Positions 6,765 to 10,805 of a DNA stretch of 10,805 nt are shown here, piece by piece (the first letter of the stretch is position 1; the number at the start of each line of letters is the position of its first letter). Where the stretch lies: contig JANXDV010000031.1 of assembly GCA_025058955.1 (NCBI GenBank), positions 1 through 10,805 of the forward strand, read 5' to 3'. Position numbers and translations under genes: made by a program. The stretch comes from Archaeoglobaceae archaeon (lineage in GTDB: Archaea > Halobacteriota > Archaeoglobi > Archaeoglobales > Archaeoglobaceae). The notes under the pieces are model-generated. The model was not told the DNA's origin, made no database searches, and saw only the letters and a program-made list of their open reading frames with translations.

Positions 6765-6781
6765 TACAAAAAATAATTTAT
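6765..6781 (+). promoter_or_regulatory. Promoter of the HMG-CoA reductase gene
   Basis: ACAAAAA (6765-6771) as BRE-like element precedes TAATTTAT (6774-6781). The box centre is about 25 bases before ATG 6802, which predicts a leaderless transcript starting at the ATG. No Shine-Dalgarno sequence precedes that ATG, which agrees. The divergent CBS operon promoter lies about 30 bases away. Confidence 0.6.
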
Positions 6782-6801
6782 GTGATGCCACAACTAACTT
6801 C

Positions 6802-8061
6802 ATGAGACTTCCAAGCTTCTACAAGCTCAGTGTAGAAGAGAGACTTAAAAAAGTGGCGGAAATAGCTAATTTGAATGAAGAAGAAGTCAAATCGTTGATC
6901 TCTTCTGGAGGATTGCCGATAGAGATTGCGGATCGGATGATCGAAAACGTCATTGGCACTTTTGAGCTTCCACTTGGAATAGCAACGAACTTTTTGATCG
7001 ATGGAAAGGAGTATCTAATTCCAATGGTAATTGAGGAGCCAAGCGTTGTCGCTGCAGCGAGCAACTCAGCGAAGATGGCAAGAGAGGGCGGTGGTTTTAT
7101 CACGGATTTCACAGCTCCGATCATGATCGGACAGATCCAAATTGTAGACGTTAAAAATCCCGAAAGTGCAAGGTTTGAGATCCTTAAGAATAAGGCTGAA
7201 ATAATAGAAAAGGCGAATGAGTGCGACCCCGTGCTTTTAAAACTCGGAGGAGGTTGTAAGGATCTTGAAGTTAGAGTTATTGAGACAATTTGCGGTAAAA
7301 TGATTGTCGTCCACCTTCTTGTCGATGTAAGGGATGCAATGGGAGCTAATGCGGTGAACACGATGTGCGAGAAAGTAGCTCCGATCGTTGGAAGGCTCTC
7401 AGGAGGTAGAGTTTTGCTTAGAATTCTATCAAATCTCGCCATTTACAGAATAGCAAGGGCAAAGGCAATTTTCAAGAAAGAGGCAATTGGTGGAGAAGAA
7501 GTAGTTGATGGTGTTATGAAAGCTTACGCATTTGCTGAAGCGGATCCATTTAGATGCGCAACGCATAACAAGGGAATAATGAATGGAATATCCGCTTTGA
7601 TGATCGCAACTGGGAACGATTTCAGAGCGGTAGAGGCGGGGGCTCATGGTTATTCTGCTATTAAAGGCTATAAACCGCTCACGAAGTATGAAGTTGACGC
7701 AAATGGTGATCTTGTTGGAACGATTGAGCTTCCAATTTCTGCTGGAGTCATCGGTGGAGCCACACAAGTAAATCCTTTGGCAAAGATCTGCCTGAAGATC
7801 TTAGGAGTTAAGAGCGCTGAAGAGCTTGCAAGAGTCGCTTCCGCTCTTGGCTTGGCTCAAAACTTTGCAGCATTGAGAGCTTTAGCCACAGAAGGTATTC
7901 AGCGTGGGCATATGGAGCTTCATGCGAGGAATGTTGCAATAATGGCGGGAGCAAAGGGAAATGAGATCGACAAACTCGTCGAGCTAATGGTTAAGGAAGG
8001 AAAGATCAGAATTGACTTCGCAAAAGAAGCCCTTTCAAGGCTTAGGGCTAAGGAAGAATGA
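6802..8061 (+). CDS. hmgA: Hydroxymethylglutaryl-CoA reductase, class II (bacterial type)
   Basis: The enzyme interconverts HMG-CoA and mevalonate, the committed step to the isoprenoid chains of archaeal lipids. The 419-residue product resembles the class II enzyme of Pseudomonas mevalonii throughout: ENVIGTFELPLG at 48-59, EEPSVVAAAS at 78-87 (catalytic Glu79), DVRDAMGANAVNTM at 175-188, THNKGIMNG at 254-262 (catalytic Lys257), GNDFRAVEAGAH at 271-282 (Asp273) and GHMELHARN at 369-377 (His370 in the flexible C-terminal flap). ATG 6802 (MRLPSFYKLS) is chosen over an in-frame ATG at 6757 because family proteins begin with RLPxFxxLS and because the TATA box lies between the two. Class II HMGR in Archaeoglobus is a known case of gene transfer from bacteria. 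The 3' end overlaps the convergent nuclease gene by 14 bases. Confidence 0.96.
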   Translation: MRLPSFYKLSVEERLKKVAEIANLNEEEVKSLISSGGLPIEIADRMIENVIGTFELPLGIATNFLIDGKEYLIPMVIEEPSVVAAASNSAKMAREGGGFITDFTAPIMIGQIQIVDVKNPESARFEILKNKAEIIEKANECDPVLLKLGGGCKDLEVRVIETICGKMIVVHLLVDVRDAMGANAVNTMCEKVAPIVGRLSGGRVLLRILSNLAIYRIARAKAIFKKEAIGGEEVVDGVMKAYAFAEADPFRCATHNKGIMNGISALMIATGNDFRAVEAGAHGYSAIKGYKPLTKYEVDANGDLVGTIELPISAGVIGGATQVNPLAKICLKILGVKSAEELARVASALGLAQNFAALRALATEGIQRGHMELHARNVAIMAGAKGNEIDKLVELMVKEGKIRIDFAKEALSRLRAKEE

Positions 8062-8929
8062 GATCGAGATCTTTTAAAGTTGAACAGCTAACTCCCATTT
8101 CAGCAAGTTCTTTTTTTAAACTTTCAGAAGCTTTTCCGTGGTAAAAGATCACATGCTCCGCCTTGCAATGCTCTACCATTGCAATTATCCCTCTGTAATC
8201 GATGTGATCACTTATAACGATCCTTGGAGCCTTGTAGGATCTTTGAGCGGTGAGAATGTATCCCTCCTTGAGATTTCTTGGCGAGACAATTTTTGAACCA
8301 GAATCACCAACTTCTATACCAAGAGCGGAGCAAATTCTCTTAATATTATCCTCCGCTGTAAACTCATAGCCTTCTTTTCCAAGAATCTCCGCAATTCTCT
8401 GAGCTTTACCCACTGGATAAGCCCCAAGACAAACTTTTTTCTCAGCAACACTCAAAAGCTTCTCGATCTCGTCTTCAAAGACAAATGAGGGGTGCCCATA
8501 GGTAGCTTCAGTTATTAGCACTCTACACTTTGGCAATTCTCTCCATTGCTTGACATCACCAGTTATTAGAAGATCCGCATCCCTTATGTAAAAAGCGGTA
8601 GCTCCATGGATATGCTTTGTTGGATACGTTTCAACCTTAAGCTCTCCAAGTCTAAAGCTATCGCCTATGCGAAAGGTTTTTCCCTCAAAATCCTTCCCAG
8701 TTATCGCTTTCAAGATCTTCGCAGTTTCAACGCTCGCAAAAGCTCTCTGATTGTTCAAATTTCTCTGCCCATAGTGATCCGAGTGTGCATGCGTTATTAG
8801 ATTGAAACCTTCTATTGGCTTGGAGTCGATGTGAAGGTCGATGCCCTTAATTCTCAAGGATAAATGTGGGCAGGACTTTTTCCTGTATGCAAGAAAGCCA
8901 AATCTCTCTGCGATCTCGATCGAGTTCAC
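8048..8929 (-). CDS. MBL-fold exonuclease-like protein (COG1236 / mRNA 3'-end processing-factor-like)
   Basis: The 293-residue metallo-beta-lactamase protein has the metal motif HAHSDH (H47, H49, D51, H52), a KHIHGA segment (H106, H108), LITGDV with D125 and a late YHG (H264). PVGKAQRI at 172-179 and VISDHIDYRG at 238-247 are typical of the short beta-CASP-like COG1236 proteins, which include the DNA-ligase-associated exonucleases and RNA-processing homologues of CPSF-73/Ysh1. It is shorter than true archaeal CPSF proteins and has no KH domains. Nuclease activity is likely from the family, but RNA versus DNA substrate cannot be decided. The start is GTG 8929; there is no upstream in-frame ATG and no Shine-Dalgarno site, and a TATA element lies about 24 bases upstream. 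Confidence 0.85.
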   Translation of the reverse strand: MNSIEIAERFGFLAYRKKSCPHLSLRIKGIDLHIDSKPIEGFNLITHAHSDHYGQRNLNNQRAFASVETAKILKAITGKDFEGKTFRIGDSFRLGELKVETYPTKHIHGATAFYIRDADLLITGDVKQWRELPKCRVLITEATYGHPSFVFEDEIEKLLSVAEKKVCLGAYPVGKAQRIAEILGKEGYEFTAEDNIKRICSALGIEVGDSGSKIVSPRNLKEGYILTAQRSYKAPRIVISDHIDYRGIIAMVEHCKAEHVIFYHGKASESLKKELAEMGVSCSTLKDLDLILP

Positions 8930-8945
8930 AAATTTGATTTTTGAG

Positions 8946-8957
8946 AATATTTATAAC
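8946..8957. promoter_or_regulatory. Near-symmetric TATA element shared by two divergent genes
   Basis: AATATTTATAAC on the plus strand reads GTTATAAATATT on the minus strand. Its centre is about 25 bases before the permease ATG (8979, plus strand) and about 23 before the nuclease GTG (8929, minus strand). No second TATA candidate is seen in the 49-base gap. Both genes lack Shine-Dalgarno sites, which fits two leaderless transcripts fired from one element. Confidence 0.6.
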
Positions 8958-8978
8958 TCTTGTCCAAAGTCTCTCGTA

Positions 8979-9758
8979 ATGGAATCTTTCACCGCAATCT
9001 CACTCTTCATCACCGGTCTCATCGCCGGGACTTTTGGTGGATTCTTGGGCGTAGGCGGGGGTTTTATAATGCTTCCCACACTTTCCTTCTTATTCGGCTA
9101 TCAGTTAACAACCGCGATCGGGACAACGATAACCGCTATCATTTTTACAGCAATTTCTGGAGCTCTTGGACATTTGAAAAGGAATAACGTTGACTTTAAA
9201 ACCGCAAAGCTCGTTGCGATCAGTGGTGCCTTCGGAGCGATCATAGGCTCATCCGCTTTCTTCTACCTCTCAAAAGATATATGGCTTTTAAGCCTCCTCT
9301 TAGGATTAGCGTTTACATACACGAGCTTGAGGATGATCTACGAGGGTTTAAGGAGAGAAGTTGAAAAGAAGACTGAGCAAATTAAAGGCTCAATAAAGGC
9401 AAAGCTACTTCTTGGCTCTTCAGTTGGTTTTCTTGTAGGTCTTCTTGGATTAGGCGGGGGCTTTGCTCTTGTTCCAAGCTTTGTCTATATTTTCGGCTCC
9501 TCGATCAAGCTTGCGGTTGGAACTTCTCTTGCCTCATTTCTAAGCATGGCAGTTGTTAGCTCCGCTTTCAAGATCTATCAAGGAGTTGTTGACCTAATTG
9601 CAGTCCTATTTTTAGGTTTTGGAGCGATTCTCGGTGCACAAATTGGAGCAAAAGTTGTTGAATTTATGCCTTCTTGGATGCTTAGGTTGTTCTTTGGAAC
9701 TGTTTTTCTCTACATTGCAATGAGGTTCATTTTTGATGCTCTTTATGGAATAAACTGA
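8979..9758 (+). CDS. TauE/SafE family (DUF81) membrane permease
   Basis: The 259-residue polytopic membrane protein has the two-fold repeat typical of the TauE/SafE family: GTFGGFLGVGGGFIMLP at 17-33 and FLVGLLGLGGGFALVP at 151-166, each followed by a GTxxA/GTS segment (GTTITAII, GTSLASF). About eight hydrophobic segments can be seen, and a charged cytoplasmic loop (LRREVEKKTEQIKGSIKAK, about 124-142) separates the halves. Family members move sulfonates, sulfite, sulfoacetate or related small anions out of or into the cell; the substrate here is not determined. A sulfur anion would suit a sulfate-reducing host, but that is a guess. The open frame extends upstream to 8841 inside the nuclease gene, but ATG 8979 is chosen for its TATA spacing and the membrane-helix onset. 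Confidence 0.9.
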   Translation: MESFTAISLFITGLIAGTFGGFLGVGGGFIMLPTLSFLFGYQLTTAIGTTITAIIFTAISGALGHLKRNNVDFKTAKLVAISGAFGAIIGSSAFFYLSKDIWLLSLLLGLAFTYTSLRMIYEGLRREVEKKTEQIKGSIKAKLLLGSSVGFLVGLLGLGGGFALVPSFVYIFGSSIKLAVGTSLASFLSMAVVSSAFKIYQGVVDLIAVLFLGFGAILGAQIGAKVVEFMPSWMLRLFFGTVFLYIAMRFIFDALYGIN

Positions 9759-9800
9759 AGCAATCATTATAATTGCTGTATTTCAATGCTTTTTTAAGCT
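9759..9800 (+). terminator. Possible terminator after the permease gene
   Basis: Directly after the TGA stop, AGCAAT and ATTGCT (9759-9764 and 9772-9777) can pair around a 7-base loop. They are followed by a run of six T (9790-9795) inside GCTTTTTTAAGC. Archaeal termination depends mainly on T-runs, so the T-run is the stronger element. The stem is short. Confidence 0.4.
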
Positions 9801-9846
9801 CTCATCCATAACACTCTTATCAGCTTTTCAAGTAAGAGCGAGACAT

Positions 9847-9860
9847 CAAAAAGTTTAACT
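9847..9860 (+). promoter_or_regulatory. Promoter-like TATA box before the copper-ATPase remnant
   Basis: CAAAAA (9847-9852) followed by GTTTAACT (9853-9860) is centred about 25 bases before GTG 9882. This is the same geometry as the leaderless promoters of the permease and HMG-CoA reductase genes. It could now drive the cohesin/dockerin gene downstream. The box is a weak match. Confidence 0.4.
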
Positions 9861-9881
9861 CTTTCTAAACAAAGCTTAACT

Positions 9882-9950
9882 GTGGCTTCAGAGGCGAAGG
9901 AGATCTTTGCAAGGATAGGCGGAATGAGCTGTGCGATGTGTGCAAAGACT
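9882..9950 (+). pseudogene. 5' remnant of a copper-transporting P-type ATPase (HMA domain start)
   Basis: From GTG 9882 the frame reads MASEAKEIFARI and then GGMSCAMCAKT (9918-9950). That is the beta-1 strand and Cys-x-x-Cys copper loop that open the heavy-metal-associated domain of CopA-type ATPases; A. fulgidus CopA has a similar GMTCAMC motif. After the Thr codon, the expected Val/Ile-Glu helix of the domain is absent. The frame reads GLDLHLLGDSRNLAKL and stops at 9999-10001, giving a 39-residue relic. A TATA-like box lies at the right distance for a leaderless transcript. The sequence appears to be the beginning of a gene whose remainder was replaced by the cohesin/dockerin gene. A chance match is possible but unlikely given the 11-residue fit to the motif. 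Confidence 0.55.
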
Positions 9951-10805
9951 GGTCTGGATCTCCATCTTCTTGGCGATAGCAGAAACTTGGCAAAGCTATG
10001 ATAAAAACGGGGATGGATGGATTGAAAAAGAAAAGTTGACAAGCTTGAATATAGATTTGCTTGAACCCTCAACTCAAAAAGCTTTTAAGTTAACGTCTAT
10101 TCCACTAACAGCCAAACTCTTCATAGAGCCAAACAAAACCACAGTTGCCCCGGGAGAGAGATTTGCAGTTGATATAAGCTTGCAAGATGGCACAACTCAA
10201 TCAGCGCTTGTGAACTTCACATTCGATCCAACAAAGATCACCTATGTTTCTGGCTCAACTCAGAGATTGTTCAACTTTATGGACAGAATAGATTCAACCG
10301 CAAATTACGTAAGATATCTTGGCACTTCAACTTCTCCAGTGAGCATTGCAACTAAGACAAAGGTAGCTACAGCTGTATTCAGTGTAAATCCAGGAGCTTC
10401 TGAAACGATAAGCTTTAGCATTGTGACTGCAAGTATTGATGGAACAAACGCTTCAGCAATCGTTCAGAGATTAACAATAGTCAAAGAAACTTGGCAAGCT
10501 TATGACAGAAATGGCAATGGTGACATTGAAGATCGGGAATTGATCCAAGCAATCTTGGATTGGCTGAACAACAAAATTGGCGATAGAGAACTCATAAATG
10601 TAATTCTGAAATGGCTTCAACCAACTCCTACTCCAACTCCTCCACCAACCCCAACTCCCGAGTATCCTAAAATCGTGAATGTAGGAAACTACTATGGAGT
10701 AGAGAAATTCCCAGTAAAACTTGTGGCAAGAGCCTATTCAGATTGGCGAAACGGATCAGTGCCAGTTGAATATGTTTGGGATATTTACAAAAATGGCAAT
10801 TTAGT
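9931..10805 (+). CDS. Cohesin/dockerin-type surface protein, partial (3' end outside window, start uncertain)
   Basis: The frame is open from after TGA 9925-9927 to the window end. Parts in order: a hydrophobic stretch QRLVWISIFLAIA (9943-9981) that could be a short signal peptide with an AIA cleavage site; a degenerate EF-hand ETWQSYDKNGDGWIEKEK (9982-10035) lacking the acidic residue at loop position 12; a cohesin-like beta domain (about 10111-10482; AKLFIEPNKTTVAPGERF, ALVNFTFDPTKITYVSGS); a full dockerin (10486-10620; YDRNGNGDIEDREL, AILDWLNNKIGDRELI, ILKWL); a Pro-Thr linker (10621-10662); and the start of an Ig/PKD-like domain. GTG 9931 or 9940 could start it, but neither has a Shine-Dalgarno site or a TATA box at the usual spacing. 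It may therefore be a 5'-truncated gene fused next to a copper-ATPase remnant. Proteins of this type in Archaeoglobus carry calcium-dependent cohesin-dockerin contacts; the role is unknown. Confidence 0.75.
   Translation, partial: MRCVQRLVWISIFLAIAETWQSYDKNGDGWIEKEKLTSLNIDLLEPSTQKAFKLTSIPLTAKLFIEPNKTTVAPGERFAVDISLQDGTTQSALVNFTFDPTKITYVSGSTQRLFNFMDRIDSTANYVRYLGTSTSPVSIATKTKVATAVFSVNPGASETISFSIVTASIDGTNASAIVQRLTIVKETWQAYDRNGNGDIEDRELIQAILDWLNNKIGDRELINVILKWLQPTPTPTPPPTPTPEYPKIVNVGNYYGVEKFPVKLVARAYSDWRNGSVPVEYVWDIYKNGNL
9982..10026 (+). repeat. First copy of the dockerin-start repeat
   Basis: This copy encodes ETWQSYDKNGDGWIE. Its first 12 bases (GAAACTTGGCAA) are identical to the copy at 10486-10530, and most later differences are in third codon positions. 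This fits an old module duplication within the gene. Confidence 0.75.
10486..10530 (+). repeat. Second copy of the dockerin-start repeat
   Basis: This copy encodes ETWQAYDRNGNGDIE and begins the complete dockerin. Here the calcium loop D-x-N-x-N-G-x-I-xxx-E has its acidic last residue, unlike the first copy at 9982. Confidence 0.75.

Noticed and set aside
6757..6801. In-frame upstream ATG extending HMG-CoA reductase by 15 residues
   Set aside because: The TATA box lies inside the extension, the family begins at RLPxFxxLS, and no Shine-Dalgarno site supports ATG 6757.
6819..7442. Long minus-strand open frame inside HMG-CoA reductase
   Set aside because: It is antisense to a gene with all catalytic motifs and shows no motif of its own. 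Ser/Ile-rich composition is typical of such shadows.
8841..8978. In-frame extension of the permease upstream into the nuclease gene
   Set aside because: The extension is antisense to conserved nuclease sequence. ATG 8979 has the right TATA spacing and begins just before the first membrane helix.
9794..10072. Minus-strand open frame of 92 codons opposite the copA remnant and dockerin start
   Set aside because: It has no recognisable family motif, and the plus strand carries both the copper motif and the dockerin. It is best read as a shadow.
10621..10662. CCA/ACT repeat as a possible microsatellite or CRISPR-like array
   Set aside because: It is the in-frame Pro-Thr linker of the surface protein. 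There are no spacers and the repeat is only about 40 bases.

Overview
This window looks like a thermophilic archaeon of the Archaeoglobales type (Archaeoglobus, Ferroglobus or Geoglobus). The evidence is an archaeal ribosomal/transcription gene cluster (RpoE1, Spt4, eS24, eS31, Kae1), a bacterial-type class II HMG-CoA reductase of the kind known in Archaeoglobus, many AGA/AGG codons, Lys/Glu-rich proteins, archaeal TATA boxes about 25 bases before start codons, and a cohesin/dockerin-type surface protein like those reported in A. fulgidus. The genus is inferred.

From about 6708 down to 1 lies a minus-strand train of eleven tightly packed or overlapping genes. In transcription order they are: a CBS-pair protein with a C-terminal zinc ribbon, a four-CBS protein, an Rnl3-type RNA ligase, a DUF1464 sugar-kinase-fold protein, RNA polymerase subunit RpoE1 (Rpb7), Spt4, GTP-dependent dephospho-CoA kinase, ribosomal proteins eS24 and eS31, the tRNA t6A enzyme Kae1, and a PHP-domain phosphoesterase cut by the window edge. 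A second promoter inside the end of the DUF1464 gene can drive the rpoE1-to-PHP part on its own. The second half is the conserved archaeal transcription/translation cluster. The first half adds two proteins that look like nucleotide sensors and an RNA ligase.

From 6709 to 9758 there are two divergent promoter regions and one convergent overlap. HMG-CoA reductase (mevalonate, archaeal lipids) is divergent from the CBS operon. An MBL-fold exonuclease-like gene converges on it with a 14-base tail overlap. A TauE/SafE anion permease diverges from the nuclease gene across only 49 bases, with one near-symmetric TATA element in the middle. Genes placed directly after a promoter mostly lack a Shine-Dalgarno sequence and fit leaderless transcripts. 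Several genes inside the operon carry GGTG/GAGG sites about 6 bases before the start, and these sites fix two TTG starts.

From 9759 to the end the DNA is rearranged or accessory. A possible terminator is followed by a TATA box and the first roughly 23 codons of a copper-ATPase-like gene (GGMSCAMCAKT metal-binding motif). This breaks off into a different frame that encodes a partial secreted-type protein with a degenerate EF-hand/dockerin segment, a cohesin-like domain, a full dockerin, a Pro-Thr linker and the start of a beta-sandwich domain. No tRNA, rRNA, CRISPR array or insertion sequence was seen.
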